Program-made: the position numbers and the translations under genes | DNA from: Desulfovibrionaceae bacterium | GTDB taxonomy: Bacteria > Desulfobacterota > Desulfovibrionia > Desulfovibrionales > Desulfovibrionaceae | Direction of reading: 5' to 3' | Assembly (NCBI GenBank): GCA_029011315.1 | Contig: JAQXLA010000005.1 | Span: 62,001-126,000, forward strand | DNA: 64,000 nucleotides | The notes under the pieces: generated by a model | Database searches by the model: none | The model's input: the letters and a program-made list of their open reading frames with translations, nothing else | What the model was told of the DNA's origin: nothing | Part shown: in pieces, positions 35,178-46,518 of the stretch | How the letters are laid out: every line of letters starts with the position of its first letter | How positions within the stretch are numbered: position 1 is the stretch's first letter

Positions 35178-36350
35178 ATGCTCAGCCATCTCTCCGGACG
35201 AACACTCGCCATGCTGTCCTGTGCCTACGCCTTTGCCTGCATAGGACTGAATTACGGAAGCTTGATGTCACGCATTCCGGCCTTGAAACATCTTGTCAGC
35301 CTGAGTGAAACCCAAATCGGTACGGCTCTTCTCTGTCTAGGAATCGGCTGCCTCTGCGCACTGGCTCTGGCTGGACGACTCATCGCCCGCATCGGAAGCC
35401 GAAAACTGCTCAAAGCGGCTCTGCCTGCCACAATTCTGATCAACGCTCTGAACGGCTGGGTTCCAAATGCGCACGGCTTTTTTCTTACCATGTTCCTCAC
35501 CGGCGTTTCCATCGGCTTATGTGAAGCTCCCATGAATACGCAGGCGATGCTCATCGAAAGACGCTGGGGCCGAGCATCCATGTCCAGTCTACACGCTTCT
35601 TTCAGCTTTGGAGGTTTGGCAGGATCGATGTTCGGCAGTTTTTTCGTGTTAGCCGGCATCGCACCCGGAATGCATTTCTGCTGCATCTCCCTGCTTCTGC
35701 TTTTTGCCTATCCTCTGCTGATTCGAAATCTGGAGTACGACAAAAAAATCCAGGACAACGGAGAAGCCTTGGGAAAATGTACGGAAACAAGCATCCGCAT
35801 TCCTCCATTTATTCTTCTGTGCGGCGTTCTGGCCATGTGTTCCTATGCTGCCGAGGGATCCGTCGCCGAATGGGGAGGACTGCTGCTTTATCAGGTCAAG
35901 CAGGCACCTGAATTTCTGGCTGCGCTTGTTTTTGCCGCATTTTCCATCCCCATGGCTATTTGCCGCTTTTTCGGCGATCGACTCAGAGAAAAATTCGGAG
36001 ATTTTCTGCTCTTTTCCTGTTGCAGCGTCATCGCTACCGCAGGAATGGCTACAGCTCTTTTCGTTCCATGGCCTCTTCTGTCGCTCGGAGGCTATGCTGT
36101 TATGGGCGCAGGACTGTCTGTCATCGTGCCCATTCTATTCAGTGAAGCCGGAAAAAGAAAAGATATTTCCCCAGGATCTGCCAGCGCAACCATATCAATT
36201 CTGGCCTATGGCGGCCAATTGGTCATTCCTCCTCTGCTAGGCATCTCAGGAAATGCCTGGGGAATAGAAAACGCGCTGCTACTTGTGCTGCTTCTTTGTC
36301 TCCTACTCTGCCTGGGCTCAATTGGACTCAGGTCTTCAAACAGGAGTTAA
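35178..36350 (+). CDS. MFS transporter, YbjJ-like
   Basis: A 390-residue major-facilitator protein with about twelve membrane helices. The N-terminal CAYAFACIGLNYGSLMSRIPALK and the GVSIGLCEAPMNTQAMLIERRWGR loop resemble the YbjJ group of uncertain substrate. HASFSFGGLAGSMFGS is the next helix, and the C-terminal half has the second transporter repeat. AAGGA lies upstream of the ATG. It is the last gene before the presumed replication origin and runs toward it. No partner gene suggests what it carries. Confidence 0.85.
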   Translation: MLSHLSGRTLAMLSCAYAFACIGLNYGSLMSRIPALKHLVSLSETQIGTALLCLGIGCLCALALAGRLIARIGSRKLLKAALPATILINALNGWVPNAHGFFLTMFLTGVSIGLCEAPMNTQAMLIERRWGRASMSSLHASFSFGGLAGSMFGSFFVLAGIAPGMHFCCISLLLLFAYPLLIRNLEYDKKIQDNGEALGKCTETSIRIPPFILLCGVLAMCSYAAEGSVAEWGGLLLYQVKQAPEFLAALVFAAFSIPMAICRFFGDRLREKFGDFLLFSCCSVIATAGMATALFVPWPLLSLGGYAVMGAGLSVIVPILFSEAGKRKDISPGSASATISILAYGGQLVIPPLLGISGNAWGIENALLLVLLLCLLLCLGSIGLRSSNRS

Positions 36351-37327
36351 GTACCTGATCCGTCTATTTCTTTTATTGTGCATAACTTTTATTTTTTCAA
36401 TAAGCAAAGGATGTTATCGCTTGGTATTTCGAATAGATGCCTCATATTGCAAGCGTATGCAATTATTTTTTTATCAACAAAAGAATATTTTTTCTTAAAA
36501 AATATTAAAAATTTGATTTTCCGTACAAAAATTTCGCTTTAAAGCCCCAAAAAAATTCTTTTTTCTCAAAAAATATTCTTAGAAATTCTATTTTCTTCGT
36601 TGCGGAATCTGTTCCAAAACGAATTCTGTACGCTATTGCAGATCTTCCGTCTCCACTTCTGTTCATGGGATTATCCGAGTCCTTTTTCACCTGTCAGCCA
36701 GACTTTTATTTGCTCTGGCATCCTTTGAGAATGACATCTCTGAGTTATATCCCTGATAAATTGTGCGTAATTTTTATTTATATAATAAAAACAAATTGTT
36801 ATAAAAAAATATTTTGTAGATATCCTGTGCTTTGTATAGTCGTAATCGGCATAACCCAAACCGTATTTCCTGCGCCCTCAAATATTGTCAACAATCTGTT
36901 CGTAACAGATAGAAAAAAATGTTCTAAATAGAATCAAAGAAGCAGGATTCAAAGCTCTTTGCCTTATGCAACTCCTTATGATTTCTTGATTTTTATTATT
37001 TTATAAGGTATAGAGAAAAACGTTTCCGGCATTCCTGTTCCAGAAAAAACTTCTTACCGAAAGCACAGCATAAAACTTGCTTCAAAAAGAGATTGGGCTT
37101 CACCTGTTTATAAAAAGTTATGAACATTTCAGGAACAGAAACGCACATCAACAAAACTTACGCACAAAAAAAGCTGAAAGCAGCAGAGGCGATACGAAAA
37201 TGTGCAAAATTATTTTTTGTTGTGCACATTTTTGATTCTAAAAAATCCAATAATTTTATATAATTATATATGTTATGCACAAAGTGTGCATCCTCATAAA
37301 AACAATAAATAAGGAAGAAATTATTTT
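36351..37327. other. oriC: candidate chromosomal replication origin (oriC) region
   Basis: This 977-base gap is very AT-rich and holds no convincing gene. Perfect TTWTNCACA DnaA boxes occur as TTATGCACA at 36377-36385 (minus) and 37273-37281 (plus) and as TTTTGCACA at 37201-37209 (minus). One-mismatch forms are TTACGCACA at 36762-36770 (minus) and 37158-37166 (plus), TTGTGCACA at 37220-37228, and TTATCAACA at 36471-36479. The run 37229-37272 is almost pure A/T and could be the unwinding element. AT-rich inverted repeats lie at 36481-36493/36568-36580. dnaN, gyrB and gyrA follow, and parABS lies 30 kb away. No dnaA is present. Confidence 0.6.
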
Positions 37328-38476
37328 ATGAAATTTGTCATTCGAAAACAGGATGTCATCGACGGTCTTTCTAAAGCCTCAGGAATTATCAGTGCCAAAT
37401 CAGGCGCAGCATATCTTCATTCCATTTGGCTTCAAACCAGTCCAAACACGCTGTCTGTTATGGCGACGAATTCCAGTATTGAATTTTCAGGCAAATATGA
37501 AGCTCAGGTTGAAGTGGAAGGATTGGTAGGCGTCAATGGAAAGCAGTTTATCGATCTCTTTCGCCGCCTTCCTGACGGAGATATTCAATGTTTTGTTGAT
37601 GATGAAAAAAAAGTACTGATCGTCAAGCATGGTCGGCGTACATACCGTCTTCCAACGAATGATTCCGGATGGTTTCAGGCGTTTCATGTTTTTCCTGAAC
37701 ACAACAGTGTGACGTGGACGGGAGATGCTTTTCAGGAATTGATAGAACGGGTTTTTTTCTGTGTTGATTCGGAAAACAAGGAAGCGATTTCCTGCATGTG
37801 TCTGAAGAAAGGAACAGAACCCGGAACGGTAGAAGCCTGTGGTCTGAATGGATATCGCTTTGCATTAAAGAAAATAATGGACGATAATATTTACGCCATG
37901 ATTCCTGATGACGGGCTTCTGCTGCAAAAAGGATATGTTTCTGAATTACGCAAATGGCTGGGTTCATCCGAGATAGAAGTGGTTCTTTCTGATAGGCGTT
38001 TCTTCGTACGCAGCGGAAACGGCAGAGAAATGATAAGCCTTCCCAGAGATTTGTATCAGTATCCGGACTGCAGTGTTTTTCTAAACAGAATCAATGATCC
38101 TGCAGCCAGTGTACTCAGGGTCAATCGTCAGGAATGTATTGATGCGCTTGATCGTCTCCTCGTCTTCAATACCGATAAGGATGCTTGGGCCCGTTTCAAG
38201 CTATCCTCTTCTGAAACGATTCTGTCTACGCAGTCTCAGGGATCCGGATCAGCCAGTGAATTTTTGGAAGGTACGTATAACGGCAGTATTGAAGCGATTT
38301 CATTCAATACGCTCAGTATGCTGGAAATTTTGTCGCATTTTCAGTCCGAACAGCTGGAACTGACTCTGACAACTTCTGAAGGACCCTGTGCCGTACGGGG
38401 CAGTGAGGATCCGGATTATCTTGTGTTGGTGATGCCCATGCAGTTTGCAGACGCGACATATTACGAAGAAGTGTAA
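37328..38476 (+). CDS. dnaN: DNA polymerase III beta subunit (sliding clamp)
   Basis: A 382-residue clamp that tethers the replicative polymerase to DNA. MKFVIRKQDVIDGLSKASGIIS and the three repeated clamp folds are recognisable, ending in the conserved C-terminal segment PDYLVLVMPMQFADAT. Length is close to the E. coli protein (366). AAGGAAG precedes the ATG. It is the first gene after the AT-rich DnaA-box region and is followed by gyrB after 18 bases. In relatives dnaA normally precedes it, but here it does not. Confidence 0.96.
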   Translation: MKFVIRKQDVIDGLSKASGIISAKSGAAYLHSIWLQTSPNTLSVMATNSSIEFSGKYEAQVEVEGLVGVNGKQFIDLFRRLPDGDIQCFVDDEKKVLIVKHGRRTYRLPTNDSGWFQAFHVFPEHNSVTWTGDAFQELIERVFFCVDSENKEAISCMCLKKGTEPGTVEACGLNGYRFALKKIMDDNIYAMIPDDGLLLQKGYVSELRKWLGSSEIEVVLSDRRFFVRSGNGREMISLPRDLYQYPDCSVFLNRINDPAASVLRVNRQECIDALDRLLVFNTDKDAWARFKLSSSETILSTQSQGSGSASEFLEGTYNGSIEAISFNTLSMLEILSHFQSEQLELTLTTSEGPCAVRGSEDPDYLVLVMPMQFADATYYEEV

Positions 38477-40897
<2,421 letters not shown>

Positions 40898-40909
40898 ACA
40901 GGAAAAAAA

Positions 40910-43357
40910 ATGATGTCTCAGGATATATCCATCGAACAGGAAATGCGGAGTTCTTATCTGGAATATTCGCTCAGTGTCATTATCGGCCGGGCCATACCCG
41001 ATGCCCGAGACGGCTTGAAACCGGTGCATCGGAGAATTTTGTTTGCTCAGCAGGAATTGGCGAATTCATATAGTCGTCCTCCGAAAAAATGCGCGCGTAT
41101 AGTCGGCGATGTCATCGGCAAATACCATCCTCATGGTGATTCCGCTGTATATGATGCACTGGTTCGCATGGCGCAGGATTTTTCCATGCGGGATCCGCTT
41201 GAAGACGGTCAGGGCAACTTCGGATCCATTGACGGAGATTCCGCCGCTGCCATGCGTTATACTGAAGTGCGTATGTCGAAAATCGCCGGTGAGTTTCTGA
41301 GCGATATTGACAAGGAAACCGTAGATTTTCGTCCGAATTATGATAACACTCTGGCAGAGCCAGTCGTATTGCCCACACGGGTTCCGAATCTTCTTCTGAA
41401 TGGATCGTCAGGAATTGCCGTCGGAATGGCGACCAATATTCCCCCACATAATCTGAGCGAGTTGTGTGATGCATTGTTGCTGCTGATTGAACGTCCTGAA
41501 GCATCTGTCGGGGAGCTGATGCAGTATGTGCACGGTCCTGATTTTCCCACAGGCGGATCCGTATATGCCGGACAGGGACTGTATGACGCCTACGCATCCG
41601 GACGGGGTACGGTCAAGATTCGTGGCAGAATGGAAGTTGAGGAACATAGAAAACATCAGTCCATTATTATCAGAGAGATTCCTTTTGGATTAAACAAGGC
41701 TTCTCTGGTCGAGCGCATCGCCGCTTTGGTGAATGATCATAAAATTGATAACGTAGCGGATTTGCGTGACGAATCGGATCGTCGGGGAATCCGTGTTGTA
41801 ATTGATTTGAAGCGTGGCGCCATTCCCGAAGTTGTCATCAATGCGATTTATAAATTTACGCCGATGGAGACTTCGTTCGGCATCAATATGCTGGCCGTTG
41901 TGGATAATCGTCCAGTGCTGCTGAATTTGAAAAGCGCGCTTTCCTGTTTCCTGGATCATCGCAGAGAAGTCGTTGTGCGCCGCACTCGTTTTGAACTGAA
42001 GCGGGCGGAGGCGAGAGCTCATATTCTTCATGGCCTTCTCGCTGCTTTGGATCATATTGATGAAGTGGTTGCACTGATTCGTTCTTCGGATTCGCCTCAG
42101 GCAGCAAAGGATGGATTGACGGCAGTCTTTTCACTGAGTTCGATTCAGGCTCAGGCCATTCTTGACATGCGTTTGCAGCGTCTGACCGGATTGGAACGGA
42201 AGAAGCTGGAGGAAGAACTGCGGGAACTGACGGAACGGATAGCTGGATACCATGCTATTTTGGATGACACATCGGTTTTATGGAGCGTTATCCGGGATGA
42301 AATCGTGTCTATTCGGGAAACGTATGGTTCGCCTCGGAAAACAGACGTCGTCAGCAATGCTCTGGAAGATATCAACATCGAGGATTTGCTTCCTGACGAT
42401 GATGTCGTCATCACGCTTTCCCGTCGCGGCTATGTCAAGAGAACCGCTGTGGCGACGTATCGTCAGCAGCGCCGTGGCGGCGTTGGGGTTGCCGGTGTAC
42501 AGACCTCAGAAGATGACATGGTGCAGGATTTTATTACAACGACCAATCATCAGTTTCTTCTGCTCTTCACAAATCGGGGACGAATGCATCAATTGAAAGT
42601 GCATCAGGTGCCTGAGGGAAGCCGCACGGCAAAAGGCGTTCATATTGCAAATCTTATCCCAATGGAAAAGGACGAACGTATCACAACGGCGTTTTCCGTG
42701 CGGGATTTTTCTCCGGACAAGTCATTTCTTTTTGCAACGCGCAACGGCATGGTCAAGCGTTCGGCAGCGGAGCTGTATGCCAGGGCCCGCAAAGGAGGCC
42801 TGCTGGCTGTCGGACTGCGGGAAGATGATGAACTGATTATGGTGCGCGAAGTGTGCGACAATGAATATATCATGCTTGCTACAGCTAACGGTATGGCGAT
42901 TCGTTTCCATGCTTCCGAGGTTCGGAATATGGGAAGAGGTGCCTGCGGAGTCAAGGGCATTGCACTCCGTTCCGGAGACAGCGTTGTTGCCTGCCTTGTG
43001 CTGGGAGAGCAGAATCCTTCTATTTTGACATTGTGCGCGCATGGTTACGGCAAACGATCCCGGGCTGAGCTGTACAGACCTCAGAGCCGCGGCGGTCTCG
43101 GCATCATCAATTTCAAAGTAACGGCGAAGACCGGCCCTGTCGTTGGATCCATGCCGGTTAATGATGATCAGGGACTGGTGGTTCTGACATCTTCGAATAA
43201 GATTGTGAGAACCGGTGTGGATGAGATACGTTCGATTGGGCGATCGACACAGGGTGTGAGAATCGTGAATGTCGAGGATGGGGCACATGTCGTCGGTTTT
43301 GATACGACGGTTGCGGCTCAGAAAGATACGGTGGAAACATCAGAAGAGAATCAGTAA
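40910..43357 (+). CDS. gyrA: DNA gyrase subunit A
   Basis: An 815-residue type IIA topoisomerase subunit. [18 protein letters not shown] carries Ser and Asp at the positions equivalent to E. coli 83 and 87, the quinolone-sensitive state. [13 protein letters not shown] holds the active-site Tyr. The C-terminal beta-pinwheel begins after residue 490, with the GyrA box reading QRRGGVG instead of the usual QRRGGKG. Two adjacent ATGs (40910, 40913) are possible starts, with CAGGA upstream. The thrC start lies 13 bases past the stop. Confidence 0.98.
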   Translation: MMSQDISIEQEMRSSYLEYSLSVIIGRAIPDARDGLKPVHRRILFAQQELANSYSRPPKKCARIVGDVIGKYHPHGDSAVYDALVRMAQDFSMRDPLEDGQGNFGSIDGDSAAAMRYTEVRMSKIAGEFLSDIDKETVDFRPNYDNTLAEPVVLPTRVPNLLLNGSSGIAVGMATNIPPHNLSELCDALLLLIERPEASVGELMQYVHGPDFPTGGSVYAGQGLYDAYASGRGTVKIRGRMEVEEHRKHQSIIIREIPFGLNKASLVERIAALVNDHKIDNVADLRDESDRRGIRVVIDLKRGAIPEVVINAIYKFTPMETSFGINMLAVVDNRPVLLNLKSALSCFLDHRREVVVRRTRFELKRAEARAHILHGLLAALDHIDEVVALIRSSDSPQAAKDGLTAVFSLSSIQAQAILDMRLQRLTGLERKKLEEELRELTERIAGYHAILDDTSVLWSVIRDEIVSIRETYGSPRKTDVVSNALEDINIEDLLPDDDVVITLSRRGYVKRTAVATYRQQRRGGVGVAGVQTSEDDMVQDFITTTNHQFLLLFTNRGRMHQLKVHQVPEGSRTAKGVHIANLIPMEKDERITTAFSVRDFSPDKSFLFATRNGMVKRSAAELYARARKGGLLAVGLREDDELIMVREVCDNEYIMLATANGMAIRFHASEVRNMGRGACGVKGIALRSGDSVVACLVLGEQNPSILTLCAHGYGKRSRAELYRPQSRGGLGIINFKVTAKTGPVVGSMPVNDDQGLVVLTSSNKIVRTGVDEIRSIGRSTQGVRIVNVEDGAHVVGFDTTVAAQKDTVETSEENQ

Positions 43358-43370
43358 GAGGCAGAGTCAT

Positions 43371-44819
43371 ATGTGTCATGATGCTTTTCCCGCATATCGT
43401 GGGAAAATGGAATATGAGTGTCTGGGGTGCGGCAAAAGCTTTCCCACGGATCAGCTTTTGTATACCTGTCCTGACTGCGGCGGTGTATTTCTTCTCAAAG
43501 ATAGGAATTGTAACGAACTCAAAAAACTGAGCGGCGGCGAATGGCGCAAGATTTTTGATGCCAGAGCCGGCATGAGGTGTACGCCCCTGAGGGGTATTTT
43601 CCGCTTTTATGAGCTGATGGCTCCGGTTTTTGAGCCGGAAGATATTTTGTATCTCGGTGAAGGCAATACGCCTATTGTCGCAGGCGCGCCTGCCTTGCAG
43701 GAATATGCCGGCATACCTTTTTCTTTTAAAAATGAAGGACAGAATCCCAGTGCCTCTTTTAAAGACCGGGGAATGGCCTGTGCGTATAGTTATCTGAGAT
43801 CTCTGGTTCGCAGACACCACTGGAAAGATGTGCTGACGATCTGTGCTTCTACAGGCGATACCTCAGCTGCTGCGGCTCTATACGGAGCGTACGTCGGAGA
43901 TCCGATCAAAACCGCTGTGATTCTGCCTTTGGGCAAAGTGACGCCGCAACAGCTGGCGCAGCCGCTCGGAAGTGGTGCTTCTGTTTTGGAAATTCCAGGC
44001 GTGTTTGACGATTGCATGAAAGTTGTGGAACGTCTCGCTGATCGGTATCGGGTGGCTCTGCTGAATTCGAAAAACAGCTGGCGTATTCTCGGGCAGGAAT
44101 CTTATGCTTTTGAAGTCGCGCAGTGGTATGGCTGGGATGTTGAGGACTTGGCATTATTTGTCCCTGTGGGCAACGCCGGAAATATTTCCGCTGTGATGTC
44201 CGGTCTGCTGAAGATGCGCTGTCTCGGCATTATTGAAGGTCTGCCAAAGTTATTCGGCGTGCAGTCTGAACATGCTGATCCCGTATGGCGTTATTACAGC
44301 AAACCGGTGCAGGAAAGAAAGTACGAACCGGTTGCCGTTCGTCCCAGTGTCGCGCAGGCAGCAATGATTGGCGATCCGGTTTCATTCCCTCGTGTCAAAA
44401 AATTGGTGGAAGCGTATGAGGAAGCTGGAGGAACATTTAGCGTCATGCAAGTAACGGAACAGGAGATTATGGATGCCGATATGCTGGTGAATCGGCATGG
44501 GCATATTGCCTGTACGCAAGGCGGCGAATGTTTTGCCGGAATGCTGAGAGCCGGAAAAGCCGGTTTGTTGCAGAATTGCCGTGAAGCTGTGTTGGATTCA
44601 ACGGCGCATGCTCTGAAATTCATTGATTTTCAGAATATGTATATGGACGGATCGTTTCCGGATGCCTACGGTGTTACGCCTGATGCACGTCTGGCAAACC
44701 GTCCTGTTTCCGTGCTGACTGAGAAAGAATGCAGAGGGCTGGATCGGATGACGCTTGCGGAACGAGCCGCTGCACAGATTGCTTCCATGCTTGGTCTGGA
44801 GCCCTTGAAAAAGGCTTGA
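43371..44819 (+). CDS. thrC: threonine synthase
   Basis: A 482-residue PLP enzyme that makes L-threonine from O-phosphohomoserine. An N-terminal zinc ribbon (CLGCGKSF and CPDCGGVF, about residues 17-39) precedes the fold. The PLP Lys is in NPSASFKDRGMACAY, and CASTGDTSAAAALYGAY is the phosphate-binding loop. CTQGGECFAGM lies near the C-terminus. The ATG at 43371 follows the gyrA stop by 13 bases with GAGG nearby; a second ATG 12 codons in is possible. The zinc-ribbon type is common in archaea and deltaproteobacteria. Confidence 0.93.
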   Translation: MCHDAFPAYRGKMEYECLGCGKSFPTDQLLYTCPDCGGVFLLKDRNCNELKKLSGGEWRKIFDARAGMRCTPLRGIFRFYELMAPVFEPEDILYLGEGNTPIVAGAPALQEYAGIPFSFKNEGQNPSASFKDRGMACAYSYLRSLVRRHHWKDVLTICASTGDTSAAAALYGAYVGDPIKTAVILPLGKVTPQQLAQPLGSGASVLEIPGVFDDCMKVVERLADRYRVALLNSKNSWRILGQESYAFEVAQWYGWDVEDLALFVPVGNAGNISAVMSGLLKMRCLGIIEGLPKLFGVQSEHADPVWRYYSKPVQERKYEPVAVRPSVAQAAMIGDPVSFPRVKKLVEAYEEAGGTFSVMQVTEQEIMDADMLVNRHGHIACTQGGECFAGMLRAGKAGLLQNCREAVLDSTAHALKFIDFQNMYMDGSFPDAYGVTPDARLANRPVSVLTEKECRGLDRMTLAERAAAQIASMLGLEPLKKA

Positions 44820-44842
44820 CACTCTTTACTGTGCGATATAAG
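44816..44842 (+). promoter_or_regulatory. possible promoter for the ferredoxin gene
   Basis: TTGACA (44816-44821, overlapping the end of thrC) and TATAAG (44837-44842) are 15 bases apart, a little short for a good promoter. It lies 53 bases before the ferredoxin ATG. Confidence 0.35.
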
Positions 44843-44894
44843 GCAAAACAATCACGCCCTTGCAGGGGATGACTTTTATACGGAGGAACGAACA

Positions 44895-45086
44895 ATGGCT
44901 TATCGTGTAACTGTTGATGAAGAAAAGTGCACCGGTTGTGGCGAATGCGTGGATACCTGCCCCGTGGAAGTGTACAGCTTGAATGAAAATGGCAAATCCT
45001 CTCCTGAAAAAATGGACGATTGCCTTGGCTGTGAATCCTGCGTTGAAGTGTGCCCCAATGAGGCGATTACAGTGGAAGAAAACTAA
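44895..45086 (+). CDS. 2[4Fe-4S] ferredoxin
   Basis: A 63-residue electron carrier with two classical cluster motifs: CTGCGECVDTCPVEV (first CX2CX2CX3C) and CLGCESCVEVCPNEA (second). YRVTVDEEKCTGC and the acidic composition are typical of clostridial/Desulfovibrio ferredoxins that serve pyruvate oxidoreductase, hydrogenase or other low-potential enzymes. TACGGAGG precedes the ATG. It has its own likely promoter and is followed by a stem-loop. The partner cannot be deduced from its neighbours. Confidence 0.96.
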   Translation: MAYRVTVDEEKCTGCGECVDTCPVEVYSLNENGKSSPEKMDDCLGCESCVEVCPNEAITVEEN

Positions 45087-45110
45087 TTTTTGCTGTTTTT
45101 CTTCGTTTAT

Positions 45111-45146
45111 CAGAGAGGCGTGCATTGTTTTGTACGCCTCTCTCTG
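45111..45146 (+). terminator. stem-loop after the ferredoxin gene
   Basis: CAGAGAGGCGT and ACGCCTCTCTCTG pair around a 12-base loop. No long T-run follows, so it may act as a weak terminator or as an mRNA-stabilising structure. Confidence 0.45.
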
Positions 45147-45203
45147 TTATGAGAGAGGCTATCGATTTATTTTTTATACGCATTTGAAGGATCCTGGGCC
45201 GTT

Positions 45204-46217
45204 ATGAAACAGATGATTACAGTTTTGGGTGGCGGAAGCTGGGGTACAGCCTTGGCTCATCTTGTGGCCAGTGCCGGTCACAGCGTATTCATTGCAATGC
45301 GCAATACCGTATTGGCTTCGACTATTGTTGCTGCTCATGAAAACACACGGTATTTGCCTGGAATACCTCTGCATCCTTCAGTGAAGGCCGGGACGGATAA
45401 CTTTTCAGGAAATGCGGGACAGATCCTGGCTTCATCGGATCTTGTTATTCTCTCGATTCCCTGTCAGTCCATGCGTATGTACCTTCGCCGCATCAGGCCG
45501 TATTTGCGTCCGGATTGCATTTTAGTCAATGCGTCCAAGGGAATTGAAGTAACGGAGCTTGTAACGGTTGAGCAGATGGTGCGGGAAGAACTTCCTGAAT
45601 GGGTGGATCGGTACGCTGTCCTGTCCGGGCCGTCTTTTGCCCGGGAAGTGGCACTGTCAAAGCCGACAGCCGTTGTTCTTGGATGCAGAGATGAAGACCT
45701 TGGAAAACATTTGCGGGAAATTTTTGCGACGGACTGGTTTCGATCTTATTCGAGTACAGATGTCACAGGCGTCGAGCTTGGCGGTGCGGTCAAGAATATC
45801 ATCGCCATCGGAGCAGGTCTCTGTGACGGTTTGGGGTTCGGGCACAATGCTCGAGCAGCTTTGGTAACACGAGGTCTTGTGGAAATTTCTCGATTGGGCA
45901 TGGCTCTGGGAGCGTCCCCAAAAACGTTCATGGGGCTTTCCGGTCTGGGTGATTTGATGCTGACCTGTTCCGGGGATTTGTCCAGGAATCGTCAAGTTGG
46001 GCTTCGGCTTGGCAAGGGAGAGAAACTTGACGATATTGCCGCATCCATGAACATGGTTGCAGAAGGTGTCAAAACCGTACAGGCGGTTCACAGTCTTGCG
46101 GAGCAACTTCATGTTGAAATGCCGGTTTCGGAAACTGTATATGCGGTTCTGTATGAAAATATGCCTCCAGATAAATGTCTTCGTCGTTTGATGGGCAGAA
46201 CTCTGAGGGAGGAATAG
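45204..46217 (+). CDS. gpsA: glycerol-3-phosphate dehydrogenase (NAD(P)+)
   Basis: A 337-residue enzyme that reduces dihydroxyacetone phosphate to sn-glycerol 3-phosphate for phospholipids. VLGGGSWGTALAHLVA is the dinucleotide motif, VNASKGIE and LSGPSFAREVA follow, and GAVKNIIAIGAGLCDGLGFGHNARAALVTRGL contains the catalytic Lys. SGLGDLMLTCSGDLSRNRQVG is the C-terminal signature. An alternative ATG three codons downstream gives MITVLGGGSWG. The ribosome site (AAGGA) is rather distant. The aromatic operon promoter begins 26 bases after its stop. Confidence 0.96.
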   Translation: MKQMITVLGGGSWGTALAHLVASAGHSVFIAMRNTVLASTIVAAHENTRYLPGIPLHPSVKAGTDNFSGNAGQILASSDLVILSIPCQSMRMYLRRIRPYLRPDCILVNASKGIEVTELVTVEQMVREELPEWVDRYAVLSGPSFAREVALSKPTAVVLGCRDEDLGKHLREIFATDWFRSYSSTDVTGVELGGAVKNIIAIGAGLCDGLGFGHNARAALVTRGLVEISRLGMALGASPKTFMGLSGLGDLMLTCSGDLSRNRQVGLRLGKGEKLDDIAASMNMVAEGVKTVQAVHSLAEQLHVEMPVSETVYAVLYENMPPDKCLRRLMGRTLREE

Positions 46218-46242
46218 TTTGTGATTTTTTTAGATTTTTTTA

Positions 46243-46272
46243 TTGACAGATTGTTTTTTTGAAGAGTACATA
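46243..46272 (+). promoter_or_regulatory. promoter of the aromatic operon leader
   Basis: TTGACA (46243-46248) and TACATA (46267-46272) are 18 bases apart, within a T-rich tract. Transcription would start near 46279, leaving a short untranslated lead before the leader-peptide ribosome site AGGAA (46283-46287). Confidence 0.6.
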
Positions 46273-46295
46273 AGCTCTCAACAGGAATAAATTAT

Positions 46296-46406
46296 ATGGC
46301 AACTTTCATTCCGCACCACTCCTTTGTTAGTAGCTTCCGCTCTGAATGCGGGCAGTTCTACTTTTATTTTTACTTTACGGAGTCCTGCGGTCGAAAGATT
46401 TGCTGA
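46296..46406 (+). CDS. Phe/Tyr-rich leader peptide of the aromatic operon
   Basis: A 36-codon ORF starts ATG at 46296 with AGGAA nine bases upstream and stops at TGA 46404-46406. The peptide begins MATFIPHHSF and contains QFYFYFYF: seven consecutive codons (46356-46376) alternate Phe and Tyr. Of 36 residues, seven are Phe and three Tyr. This is the hallmark of a ribosome-stalling leader such as that of E. coli pheA. The last codons (TCC TGC GGT C) are themselves one arm of an anti-terminator hairpin, so ribosome position would decide which hairpin forms. A stall at the Phe/Tyr run leaves that arm free; completing translation to the stop covers it. Confidence 0.8.
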   Translation: MATFIPHHSFVSSFRSECGQFYFYFYFTESCGRKIC

Positions 46407-46462
46407 CAGTCTTTTTTCATGCAACTTCGGACCGCAGGCTTAAGCCGGCGGTCTTTTTTTTT
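46384..46462 (+). promoter_or_regulatory. attenuator: alternative anti-terminator and terminator hairpins
   Basis: CCTGCGGTC (46384-46392, inside the leader ORF) is the exact complement of GACCGCAGG (46430-46438), giving a nine-pair anti-terminator that extends by GAA/TTC with one bulge. GACCGC (46430-46435) also pairs with GCGGTC (46448-46453), with an inner GGC/GCC and a TTAA loop, followed by nine T (46454-46462): a Rho-independent terminator. The two structures share 46430-46438 and cannot coexist. From 46463 to 46518 there is a leader tail and an AAGGAG site. Confidence 0.82.
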
Positions 46463-46518
46463 CTGGATCCCGCCGAAATAAGCTGCAGTCGCAATCTTCA
46501 ATTCAAAAGGAGTTTTCT

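Noticed and set aside
36665..36931. 88-residue plus-strand frame in the AT-rich gap
   Set aside because: Composition is dominated by hydrophobic AT-rich codons, there is no ribosome site, and it contains a DnaA-box-like sequence. It is most likely chance.
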